Notes under the pieces: generated by a model
Told to the model about the DNA's origin: nothing
The model's database searches: none
The model's input: the letters and a program-made list of their open reading frames with translations, nothing else
Shown: piece after piece, positions 40,442 to 48,122 of the stretch
Layout of the letters: the number at the start of each line of letters is the position of its first letter
Numbering within the stretch: position 1 is the stretch's first letter
NCBI RefSeq assembly: GCF_011806405.1
Contig: NZ_JAATOW010000009.1
Span: forward strand, 62,001-126,000
Reading direction: 5' to 3'
DNA length: 64,000 nucleotides
Source: Pseudooceanicola sp. HF7
GTDB taxonomy: Bacteria > Pseudomonadota > Alphaproteobacteria > Rhodobacterales > Rhodobacteraceae
Program-made: the position numbers and the translations under genes

Positions 40442-41181
40442 GCTTGCGGTCCTCTCACGATCTTGCCATCCACCACGTGGATGCCGCATTCGACCTTGTT
40501 CTGTCCGCGCCAGCGTCCCGCGCGGGGATCCTCGCCGGGCGCGACGGGGGATGTGCAGGGCGCGCAGCCGATGGAAGGATAGCCCTTGGCGACCATCGGG
40601 TGCTTGGGCAGGCGGTTCTCTTCCATGTAGTTGCGCACGTCTTCGGGGTGCCAATGGGCCAGCGGATTGACCTTGATGCGGTCCGGTCCGTCGGCCTCGA
40701 AGAATTCAAGCGCGGCGCGGGTGGAGGACTGGAAGCGCTTGCGCCCCGTGATCCAGCCATCGAAGTCGCGCAGCGCCCTTTGCAGGGGCCGCGTCTTGCG
40801 CAGGTCGCAGCAGGCATCGGTGTCGAACTGGTGCAGGGTGCCGTCGGGATCTTCCCGCGCCACGTCCGTTTCCGCGGCATGGATGACCCGCACGTCCTTG
40901 AGGTTCAGCCGCTGCGCGACCTCCTGCTGGTACTCCAGCGTTTCGGCAAAGAGCATCTGCGTGTCGATGAAAAGCACCGGCACGGTATTGTCGATGACCG
41001 AGACAAGGTGGAGCAGCGCGACCGATTCCGCCCCGAAGGAGCTGACCATGGCAAGGTCGCCCACATCGTGGTCCTTCAGGGCAAGCTCAAGCACCGAGGT
41101 GGCGCCGTGATGCCGGTACCGGTTGTTCAGCATGCGCACCTTCTCCGCGATCTCGGGAGCGGGCGCGGTGCTGAAATCCAT
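40438..41181 (-). CDS. cysH: Adenylyl-sulfate (APS) reductase, Fe-S type
   Basis: A protein of about 247 residues that reduces activated sulfate to sulfite with thioredoxin. The cysteine pairs CC (DACCDLRK) and CxxC (IGCAPC), required for the 4Fe-4S cluster, and the catalytic Cys in ECGIH are present, so it should use APS rather than PAPS. The start is MDFSTAPAP (41181), seven bases after the cysI stop; ATG 41199, overlapping cysI, is an alternative. Confidence 0.92.
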   Translation of the reverse strand: MDFSTAPAPEIAEKVRMLNNRYRHHGATSVLELALKDHDVGDLAMVSSFGAESVALLHLVSVIDNTVPVLFIDTQMLFAETLEYQQEVAQRLNLKDVRVIHAAETDVAREDPDGTLHQFDTDACCDLRKTRPLQRALRDFDGWITGRKRFQSSTRAALEFFEADGPDRIKVNPLAHWHPEDVRNYMEENRLPKHPMVAKGYPSIGCAPCTSPVAPGEDPRAGRWRGQNKVECGIHVVDGKIVRGPQA

Positions 41182-41188
41182 GGCTGCT

Positions 41189-42862
41189 TCAGGCGGCATT
41201 GGCTTTGCTTTCGGCTTTCTCTGGGTAGAGCGCGGCCTTGAAGGGCCCCACGCCCAGGCGTTTGTAGGCGTCCAGGAAGGTTTCCTGCGGGCCGTCGCGT
41301 TCGGCCAGGTAGGTCTTCACGATGGTCTCGATCGCGCCGGTGATCTCATCAAAGGCGAACCCGGGGCCGGTGCGGTCGCCCACGCGGGCGTCTTCGGTGC
41401 CGTCGCCGCCCAGGGTGATCTGGTAGTTCTCCACCCCTGCGCGATCCAGGCCCAGGATCCCGATGTGACCCACGTGGTGGTGGCCGCAGGCGTTGATGCA
41501 GCCGGAGATCTTGATCTTCAGCGGCCCGATCTCATGCTCCAGCTTGAGATCCTCGAAGCGGCTGGCGATCTCCTGGGCGACCGGGATCGAACGGGCCGTT
41601 GCCAGCGCGCAATAATCCATGCCGGGGCAGGCGATGATATCCGACACCAGCCCGATGTTGGCCGTGGCCAGACCGTGTTCGCGCAGCTTGGCGTGCACCG
41701 CCGGCAGGTCCGACTTGTGCACATGGGGCAGGATGACGTTCTGCTCATGGGAGATGCGCAGCTCATCGTGGCCATATTGCTCTGCCAGGTCGGCCATGGC
41801 GCGCATCTGCTCGTCCGTCGCATCGCCCGGGGTTTCGCCGTGCTTCTTCAGTGAGATGGAGACGATGGCATAGCCGTCGTGCTTGTGCGCGCTGAGGTTC
41901 GTATCGGCCCAGGCCCGGAAGACCGGATCGGCGTCGCGGGCGGCTTCGAAGGCATCGACGGGCGCATTGCGGAAGGCGGGGGGCGCGAACATCCCCCGGA
42001 TCTCTTCCAGCATCTTCTGATCGACGCCGCCGAACTGAGGCTTCACCTCGGCAAAGCGGCGCTCTGTCAGCTCACGGAAGCTCTCGAGGCCGTTTTCATG
42101 CACGGTGATCTTGATCCGCGCCTTGTACTTGTTGTCGCGCCGACCCAGCATGTTCCAGGTGGAAACGATGGCTTCGCAATAGGGCAGCAGGTCCGGCTCG
42201 GGCACGAAGTCGTTGATGACCTTGCCGATCATCGGGGTGCGGCCCAGGCCGCCGCCGACCAGGACCTTGTAGCCGATCTGCCCGTCGCGCTCGACGATCT
42301 GGATGCCGATGTCATGGGCACGGATCACCGCCCGGTCGGCCTCGGCCCCGGTGACGGCGATCTTGAACTTGCGCGGCATGAACTGGAATTCCGGGTGGTC
42401 GGTGGACCACTGGCGCAGCAGCTCCGCCACGGGACGGGGGTCCGCGACCTCATCCGCGGCGGCGCCTGCGAAATGGTCCGCGGTCACGTTGCGGATCGTG
42501 TTGCCCGAGGTCTGCAGCGCGTGCATCTGAACCGTGCCGAGCGCATCCAGGATATCGGGTACATCCGGCAGCTTGGGCCAGTTATACTGGATGTTCTGGC
42601 GCGTGGTGAAATGGCCGTAGCCCTTGTCCCACTTCTGCGCGATCGTCGCCAGCATGCGCATCTGCTCGGAGCGCAGCGTGCCATAGGGGATGGCGACGCG
42701 CAGCATGTAGGCATGCAGCTGCAGGTAGAGGCCGTTCATCAGCCGCAGGGGGCGGAACTCGTCCTCTGTCAGAGAGCCGTCGATGCGGCGTTCGACTTGG
42801 GAGCGGAACTGCGCGTTGCGCTCTGCAAGGAAGGCCGTGTCGAATTCGTTGTAGCTATACAT
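41189..42862 (-). CDS. cysI: Sulfite/nitrite reductase, sirohaem 4Fe-4S (CysI-like)
   Basis: A 557-residue haemoprotein reducing sulfite to sulfide (a nitrite-reducing role is not excluded). The two half-repeat domains are visible; CPGMDYC and CINACGHH are the four-Cys cluster motif. GHFTTRQNIQYNWP and HVHKSDLP match the family. Its neighbours (cysG, cysH, DUF2849, DUF934) indicate sulfite. It lies three bases after DUF2849. Confidence 0.93.
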   Translation of the reverse strand: MYSYNEFDTAFLAERNAQFRSQVERRIDGSLTEDEFRPLRLMNGLYLQLHAYMLRVAIPYGTLRSEQMRMLATIAQKWDKGYGHFTTRQNIQYNWPKLPDVPDILDALGTVQMHALQTSGNTIRNVTADHFAGAAADEVADPRPVAELLRQWSTDHPEFQFMPRKFKIAVTGAEADRAVIRAHDIGIQIVERDGQIGYKVLVGGGLGRTPMIGKVINDFVPEPDLLPYCEAIVSTWNMLGRRDNKYKARIKITVHENGLESFRELTERRFAEVKPQFGGVDQKMLEEIRGMFAPPAFRNAPVDAFEAARDADPVFRAWADTNLSAHKHDGYAIVSISLKKHGETPGDATDEQMRAMADLAEQYGHDELRISHEQNVILPHVHKSDLPAVHAKLREHGLATANIGLVSDIIACPGMDYCALATARSIPVAQEIASRFEDLKLEHEIGPLKIKISGCINACGHHHVGHIGILGLDRAGVENYQITLGGDGTEDARVGDRTGPGFAFDEITGAIETIVKTYLAERDGPQETFLDAYKRLGVGPFKAALYPEKAESKANAA

Positions 42863-42865
42863 GGC

Positions 42866-43165
42866 TTACGCCTCCGCTTGCTTGCCGTGGAAGTAGTTGG
42901 AGGGTCCGGTACGGCGGAACTCCTCTCTGAAATGGGTGGGGACGGGGCCCGCGTCGCCATCGGCCATGTCCGCGAGGTAGGCCCCGACGATCTGGTCCTG
43001 CTGCTTCGCGGCCTCGGCCAGGCGCTCCTTGGCCTGGGTTTCCTCGCTCAGCAGCTCTGCTTCTGAGAGCGCGCGGGTCCAGGTCCCCTGAGCCGTGAAA
43101 TAGACCACATCGCCCTCAAGGAGCGCGTTTGCGGTGACGACTTTGGGCGTGAAAGCGCGGGGCAT
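42866..43165 (-). CDS. DUF2849 family protein
   Basis: A 99-residue protein beginning MPRAFTPKVVTANALLEGDVVYF. DUF2849 members occur between cysG and cysI in many alphaproteobacteria. The ATG overlaps the last base of the cysG stop (TGATG), so it is coupled to it. Cofactor delivery or redox assistance for sulfite reductase is inferred from context only. Confidence 0.9.
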   Translation of the reverse strand: MPRAFTPKVVTANALLEGDVVYFTAQGTWTRALSEAELLSEETQAKERLAEAAKQQDQIVGAYLADMADGDAGPVPTHFREEFRRTGPSNYFHGKQAEA

Positions 43166-44157
43166 CAGGCTGTTTCCTTCCATTGGGCCGCTTTCGGCGC
43201 GGCAATGCCGGGAATGAGGTCAAGCGGCAGACCGGTTCGGCGCAGGGCCGCGATCAGGTGCCGGGGAAGCGTATCGGCGGCCAGGTACAGCACATGGGCG
43301 CCAGTGTCAGCCTCCAGTGAGAGGATCTGGTGAAGCGGGGGAACGGTGGGCCGCGAAAGCGAAAGGTAACGCGCCTCCCGGCGGCCGAGTTCCAGGATTT
43401 CGGGCGCGATTTCAGCGTCATGCACGATGACATCCGCCCGGTCGAGCGCCTTGCGGGCCTTCAGCGTCAGCAGCTCGGGGTCTTCCGAGCCGGTGAAGGT
43501 CAGCGTGAGGCGTCCGCCATCGGCGGGGGTCTCAAGCGCCTCGGCCAGCAGGGTGTCCAGCGCCTGGTCCAGGTCCTGGCCGGCGGCATGCGCGGCGGGG
43601 CCCGCCTCGGCGAACCACCGCTCCCAGAAGGTGCGGCGGGTGCGACCGGGGGCCAGCGCCTCTGCCCGCGGACGAAAGGCCTGGGCGGCCCGTGCCAGGT
43701 CGGCGGTCGAAGCGGGCAGGCGCTCTTCCAGATCCCGCTTGACGGCACGGGCCAGCATGGGGGCGGCGCCCTCGGTGCCGATGGCGACGGTCAGGGGCGC
43801 GCGATCGACCATGGCCGGCGTGATGAAATCGGAGGCTTCCAGGTCATCGACGACATTGCAGAGCACGCCCGCGGCGCGGGCCAGCGCGGCGGTGGTGGCA
43901 TCCAGCGCGGCATCCTCGTCAGCGGCATAGACCAGCGTGGCGCCGGCGAGATCGGCGGCGTGCAAGGGGGCCTCGAGCAGCGTCAGCCGGCCCTGGTCGG
44001 CCCAGGAGCGGATCAGGGGGACGGGGGCCCTAGCGTGAACGGTGATCCGCGCGCCGGTCTTCAGCAGCAGGCGCAACTTGGCAACCGCAGCATCCCCGCC
44101 GCCCGACAGCAGGATGCTGGCGCGGTCCATATCGAGGAAGATCGGAAAATGACGCAT
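43165..44157 (-). CDS. cysG: Sirohaem synthase with truncated methyltransferase domain
   Basis: A 330-residue protein. The N-terminal part (ILLSGGGDAAVAKLRLLL, VYAADEDAALD, NVVDDLEASDFITP) is a precorrin-2 dehydrogenase/ferrochelatase Met8-like domain. From about residue 217 the remnant GRLTLTFTGSEDPELLTLKA starts a uroporphyrinogen methyltransferase domain but stops after about 110 residues, without the SAM-binding GGDP.I region. E. coli CysG is 457 residues. It probably makes sirohaem from precorrin-2 supplied by another enzyme. Confidence 0.86.
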   Translation of the reverse strand: MRHFPIFLDMDRASILLSGGGDAAVAKLRLLLKTGARITVHARAPVPLIRSWADQGRLTLLEAPLHAADLAGATLVYAADEDAALDATTAALARAAGVLCNVVDDLEASDFITPAMVDRAPLTVAIGTEGAAPMLARAVKRDLEERLPASTADLARAAQAFRPRAEALAPGRTRRTFWERWFAEAGPAAHAAGQDLDQALDTLLAEALETPADGGRLTLTFTGSEDPELLTLKARKALDRADVIVHDAEIAPEILELGRREARYLSLSRPTVPPLHQILSLEADTGAHVLYLAADTLPRHLIAALRRTGLPLDLIPGIAAPKAAQWKETA

Positions 44158-44231
44158 GGTTCTGGTTTCACCCCGGACGTTGACTTGCCCTCAATATAGG
44201 AAATAGTCCCTGACCTAGGCCATGGGGCCGG

Positions 44232-44253
44232 GGAAATAAGGAATTCTGTTTCC
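44232..44253. promoter_or_regulatory. Imperfect dyad between cysG and the Lrp-type gene
   Basis: GGAAATAAGGAATTCTGTTTCC has matching outer arms GGAAA/TTTCC around a central GAATTC in the 146-base divergent gap. It is AT-rich for this genome and placed as an Lrp/AsnC-family operator would be for autoregulation and for control of the cys operon. The match to any consensus is weak. Confidence 0.35.
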
Positions 44254-44303
44254 TGCCGGTGCAGTGAACCGGTATCCGTTCCACCAGAGGGGAGAAAGGG
44301 CGA

Positions 44304-44765
44304 ATGACTGTCCGTCTTGACGAAACAGACCGGAAAATCCTTTTGCAATTGCAGCAGGACGCGGCGCAATCGCTTGATGATATCGCCCGCAAGGTGGGCT
44401 CATCCAAGACCCCGGTCTGGAACCGGATCCGCAAGATGAAGGAGGCCGGGATCATCGGCGCACAGGTCGCCCAGCTGGACGCGGAGGCGCTGGGCTTCGA
44501 TGCCTGCTTCTTCGTGCTGATCCGCACCTCCGAACATGAGGCTGACTGGCAGGCCGCCTTCCTGAAAGCCCTGAAGGACCGCCCCGAGGTGCAGGAAGCC
44601 CACCGCCTTGCCGGGGACATCGACTATATCCTGAAGGTCCGGGTCAGAAATGCCCGCGCCTATGACGCCTTCTACCAGGCGCTGATCTCTGAGGTGAAGG
44701 TGCACAACGTGACCGCGCTGCTCTCCATGGAAGAGATCAAATCGACCAGCGCGCTGCCCCTCTGA
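44304..44765 (+). CDS. Lrp/AsnC family transcriptional regulator
   Basis: A 153-residue regulator. N-terminal winged HTH LDETDRKILLQLQQDAAQSLDDIARKVG and a C-terminal RAM ligand-binding domain (AHRLAGDIDYILKVRVRN). It is divergent from the cysG-DUF2849-cysI-cysH operon, as are CysB-independent regulators in some Rhodobacterales, so it is likely to control sulfur assimilation in response to an amino acid (inferred). Confidence 0.88.
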   Translation: MTVRLDETDRKILLQLQQDAAQSLDDIARKVGSSKTPVWNRIRKMKEAGIIGAQVAQLDAEALGFDACFFVLIRTSEHEADWQAAFLKALKDRPEVQEAHRLAGDIDYILKVRVRNARAYDAFYQALISEVKVHNVTALLSMEEIKSTSALPL

Positions 44766-44781
44766 AAGAGGCGAAATCCCC

Positions 44782-44836
44782 GTCGGTACAGCATCTGTAT
44801 CGTGTCGGTCTTGCGTCGGTATCACGTCGGTGCGCT
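44782..44836. repeat. Five-unit 11-bp tandem repeat, copy 2
   Basis: Five 11-base units begin at 44782, 44793, 44804, 44815 and 44826. Their order and variants match copy 1 at 9710-9764: unit 2 is ATCTGTATCGT (GTCTGTATCAC there), unit 5 is identical (GTCGGTGCGCT). It lies just downstream of the Lrp-type gene, before an inverted pair of hairpin elements. Confidence 0.85.
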
Positions 44837-44873
44837 CCGAACGCCCCGGTGTGCTTTCGGTAAGGTTTGAGCA

Positions 44874-45005
44874 GGGGGGCTAGCCCCCCGCCGCTGACGC
44901 GGCGCCCCCCAAAGTATTTTGGGCCAGATGAAGGAGGGATCCTGTCTTCATCTGGCTGGAAATACTTCGGGGGGAGTCACCGTAGGTGACGGGGGCTGGC
45001 CCCCG
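44874..45005. repeat. Inverted pair of composite hairpin repeats (copies D and D')
   Basis: Forward copy: GGGGGGCTAGCCCCCC (44874-44889), CGCCGC-TGAC-GCGGCG (44889-44904), CCCAAA-GTAT-TTTGGG, then GCCAGATGAAG. The reverse copy on the other strand has GGGGGCCAGCCCCC, GTCACC-TAC-GGTGAC and the same tail. The core arms (44905-44933 and 44946-44974) match at 25 of 29 positions and could form a large cruciform. It lies between the convergent Lrp-type and P450 genes, where it could stop transcription from both sides. Confidence 0.8.
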
Positions 45006-45019
45006 AACTCCGGTGGCCG

Positions 45020-46204
45020 TCAGATCCGAACCATCAGTTTCTCGAGCCCGTGGAAGTGGTAGAGATCCGCGTAGCGGGGCTCTTCCGCAAGGGACAGATT
45101 CGGCCAGCGTTCGAAGAGGATCGGCAGGGAGTGCTTGAGCTCCAGCCGTGCCAGTGGCGCACCGATGCAGAAGTGGGCTCCGGCGCCGAAGGCGGTATTG
45201 GGCTTGATGGGGCGGGCGGGGTTGAAGCGGTCCGGGTCCTCGAAGGCCTGGGGGTCGCGGTTGGCCGCGCCCAGCACGCAGGCCACCTGGTCGCCGCGCC
45301 GGAAGGTGCGGCCGTGAAGCTCGATCTCTTCCAGGGCGTAGCGGGTGAAGATATGCAGCGGGGGATCCTGGCGCAGGATTTCCTCTACTGTGGCGTCGAC
45401 GGTTTCGGGGGTGAGCCAGCGCGCGGCGTCGCCGTGGCGCAGCAGGGCCAGCACACCGTTGCCGGTGGTGTTGACGGTTGCCTCGTGCCCGGCGTTCAGC
45501 AGCAGGATACAGGTGGCGACCAGCTCGTCCATGGTCAGGCGGTCGCCGGATTCCTCGGCCTGGAGGAGCTCCGTGATCAGGTCATTGCCCGGCGAGGTGC
45601 GGCGTGCTTCCGCGTGGTCGCGGATGTAGGCGGCGAAATCGAGGGCGGCGGTATTGGCGGCCTCTTCCAGGGCGCGGTCGCGGCGGGCCTGGTACATGGC
45701 GACCATGGTGTTGGACCAGTCCAGCAGCTGCGGCGCCATCTCTTCCGGCACGCCAAGCATCCGGGCGATGATGATCGCAGGCAGGTGGTTGGCAAAGGCT
45801 GTCAGCAGGTCGAAGGGTTCATCCTGGGGGAAATCATCGATCAGCCGGTGGGCCAGCGCTTTGATTTCCGGTTCCAGGCCGGCGATGCGCCGCGAGGTGA
45901 AGGCGCGCAGGGTCAGACCGCGCAGGCGCTTGTGGGGATCGCCGTCAAGCGCAAGCATCGACAGGCCGTCGACGGCGTAGAAATCGCGCACATGGTCGGG
46001 GATGGGTTGGGCCAGCTCTGGCGGGCATTGGCTCCCGAAGCGGCGATCGCGCAGGATCGCGTTGACGGCGGCGAAGCTGAAGGCGGCGGGCATGTCGTAA
46101 TCCGTCCAGTCATGCAGCGGACCCTGTGCGCGGGCCGCTTCATAGAAGGGATAGGGATTCTGGACGAAGGCGGGGTCGGTGGGGGATTGCGTGAGGATAG
46201 CCAT
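45020..46204 (-). CDS. Cytochrome P450
   Basis: A 394-residue soluble bacterial P450. Haem-binding FGAGAHFCIGAPLAR holds the Cys thiolate, the I-helix LLNAGHEAT the oxygen-activating segment, and EEILRQ...  the ExxR. No transmembrane anchor, consistent with a bacterial class using ferredoxin. No ferredoxin or reductase gene is adjacent (fpr lies about 5 kb away). Start ATG gives MAILTQSPTD; an upstream frame of 16 residues is less likely. Substrate unknown. Confidence 0.9.
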   Translation of the reverse strand: MAILTQSPTDPAFVQNPYPFYEAARAQGPLHDWTDYDMPAAFSFAAVNAILRDRRFGSQCPPELAQPIPDHVRDFYAVDGLSMLALDGDPHKRLRGLTLRAFTSRRIAGLEPEIKALAHRLIDDFPQDEPFDLLTAFANHLPAIIIARMLGVPEEMAPQLLDWSNTMVAMYQARRDRALEEAANTAALDFAAYIRDHAEARRTSPGNDLITELLQAEESGDRLTMDELVATCILLLNAGHEATVNTTGNGVLALLRHGDAARWLTPETVDATVEEILRQDPPLHIFTRYALEEIELHGRTFRRGDQVACVLGAANRDPQAFEDPDRFNPARPIKPNTAFGAGAHFCIGAPLARLELKHSLPILFERWPNLSLAEEPRYADLYHFHGLEKLMVRI

Positions 46205-46306
46205 TCCGTCTTGATAGGCACGGTGCGGCGCTTGGCAAGAGCCAGTGTTCATCCGGGCCAGTCTTGATCCCGGGTCGTCGTCATCTGCAAGGGAGGGTTT
46301 TCATCG

Positions 46307-48043
46307 ATGCGCCGGGGCGGGATGGTTTTGGCATTGCTGCTGGCGGTGGCCGTCGTTTCGGCGGCGGTGTTCCAGGTAGGCTACCGGCAGTCGCTGAACG
46401 CGCTGGCGCAGCGGGGGGAATCGGACCTGGCCCTGGCCTCTGACCGGTTGACGGGGCAATTGCAGCGCTACCAGGACCTGGCCGTTCTATTCTCGGATCA
46501 TCCGACGTTGCGGTCGGTCAGTGCCGGGGCCTTTCCCGGGGCGGCGGCGGACCTGATGTTGCGGCTGGCGGATCGCACGGGCGTGCTGAACATGGCCTAC
46601 CTCGATGATGCGGGCAATGTCCTGGCAGAGGCGCGCCCCGGGGCCGTGCCCGATACCGCCTATATGCGCGAGGCCATCGACCGGGCCCGGGAGGGCGCGC
46701 TGGGCCATGCCCATGGGGTCGATCCCGGCGAGGAGCTGCGCGCCTATGTCTTTGCCGCGCCCAGCTATGCGCCGGAGGGCGGAGTCATGGGGATCCTGGT
46801 GGTCAGCGTGAACATCGAGCTGCTGGAGGACGAATGGCGCGGGGATCGCCCGGCGGTCTTCTTCACCGATGACGTGGGCGAGGTCTTCATCACCAACCGC
46901 TCCGAGGTGCTGGGCTGGCGGCGCAGTGCCGACGGGTTGTCCGTGAATGCTCCGGGCGGAGAGGGCGGCCCGGTCAACGCGCGGTTCATCGGCGGGCGGG
47001 AGCTGTGGCGAATCAACTGGTCGCCCTACCTGCCGCGCCGCGCCCTGCACCTGATCCGGGACCTGCCCAAGGTGGGCATGCAGGCAGAGGCGCTTGTGGA
47101 TGCCGCGCCGTCGCGCAGGATCGCCTCGCTTCAGGCCACTGTCGTGGGGCTGGTGCTGCTGGTTTTCGGGGGCGCGCTGATCGCGGCCCAGGCACGGCGC
47201 CAGGCGCTGGCAGAGATCAACGCGGGGCTGGAAAGCCGGGTGGCCGAGCGCACGGCGGAGCTGTCCGGCGCCAATGCCCGGCTGCGCCGCGAGGTGGCCG
47301 AGCGCCAGGAGGCAGAGGCCCGGCTGAAGCGCGCGCAGGATGAGCTGGTGCAGGCGGGCAAGCTGTCTGCGCTGGGGCAGATGTCCGCGGGGCTGAGCCA
47401 TGAGCTGAACCAGCCCCTGATGGCGATCCGCCAGTTCGCCGACAATGGCGCACTTTTCCTTGAGCGGGGCAAGCCGGAGAAGGCGGCGGAGAACCTGACG
47501 CGGATCGAGGCCCTGGCCGGGCGCATGGGGCGCATCATCCGCAACCTGCGCGCCTTTGCCCGCCAGGAAAGCGCCCCGGTGCGGCGCATCGACGTGACGG
47601 CGGTCATCGCCACCGCGCTGGAAATGACGGAGGGGCGTCTGGCCCAGGAAGGGGTGCGGCTGGAGCGCAAGGCCCCGGATGATCCGGTCTTTGCCATGGG
47701 GGGTGAGGTCCGCCTGGCCCAGGTGCTGGTGAACCTGATCACCAATGGCATCGACGCCATGGCGGGATCACAGGAGAAGGTGCTTGAGATCGTGCTGACG
47801 GGCGGTCCGCGCCCCGAGATCCGGGTGCGGGACACGGGCCCCGGGATCGCCGCGCCCGAGAAGATCTTCGATCCCTTCTATTCCACCAAGGAGGTCGGGG
47901 CCTCGGAAGGGATGGGGCTGGGGCTGTCGATCTCTTACGGGTTGGTGCAGAGCTTTGGCGGCGCGATCCGGGGGCGCAACCATCCCGAGGGGGGCGCGGA
48001 GTTCACCGTGCAGTTGCCCGGCGTGGGGCAGCGGGCGGCGTGA
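46307..48043 (+). CDS. dctB: C4-dicarboxylate sensor histidine kinase DctB
   Basis: A 578-residue membrane sensor. An N-terminal membrane helix (MVLALLLAVAVVSAAVFQVG), a periplasmic sensor of about 250 residues, a second helix (VVGLVLLVFGGALIAAQA), a coiled-coil linker, then the kinase: H box SHELNQPL, N box LVNLITNGIDAM, G1 RDTGPGI, G2 GMGLGLSIS. The next gene is DctD, and a TRAP transporter follows, so it should sense a C4-dicarboxylate or similar acid. Confidence 0.92.
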   Translation: MRRGGMVLALLLAVAVVSAAVFQVGYRQSLNALAQRGESDLALASDRLTGQLQRYQDLAVLFSDHPTLRSVSAGAFPGAAADLMLRLADRTGVLNMAYLDDAGNVLAEARPGAVPDTAYMREAIDRAREGALGHAHGVDPGEELRAYVFAAPSYAPEGGVMGILVVSVNIELLEDEWRGDRPAVFFTDDVGEVFITNRSEVLGWRRSADGLSVNAPGGEGGPVNARFIGGRELWRINWSPYLPRRALHLIRDLPKVGMQAEALVDAAPSRRIASLQATVVGLVLLVFGGALIAAQARRQALAEINAGLESRVAERTAELSGANARLRREVAERQEAEARLKRAQDELVQAGKLSALGQMSAGLSHELNQPLMAIRQFADNGALFLERGKPEKAAENLTRIEALAGRMGRIIRNLRAFARQESAPVRRIDVTAVIATALEMTEGRLAQEGVRLERKAPDDPVFAMGGEVRLAQVLVNLITNGIDAMAGSQEKVLEIVLTGGPRPEIRVRDTGPGIAAPEKIFDPFYSTKEVGASEGMGLGLSISYGLVQSFGGAIRGRNHPEGGAEFTVQLPGVGQRAA

Positions 48044-48122
48044 GGGGCGGTGCCGGGGCGGGGACCACTCGCCATTCGGGGCGGCGCTGGGTAGGTTTCG
48101 GCTGTGAAGGCGCGGAGGCGAG

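Noticed and set aside
44782-44836. A CRISPR array
   Set aside because: Units are 11 bases without spacers; no cas genes.
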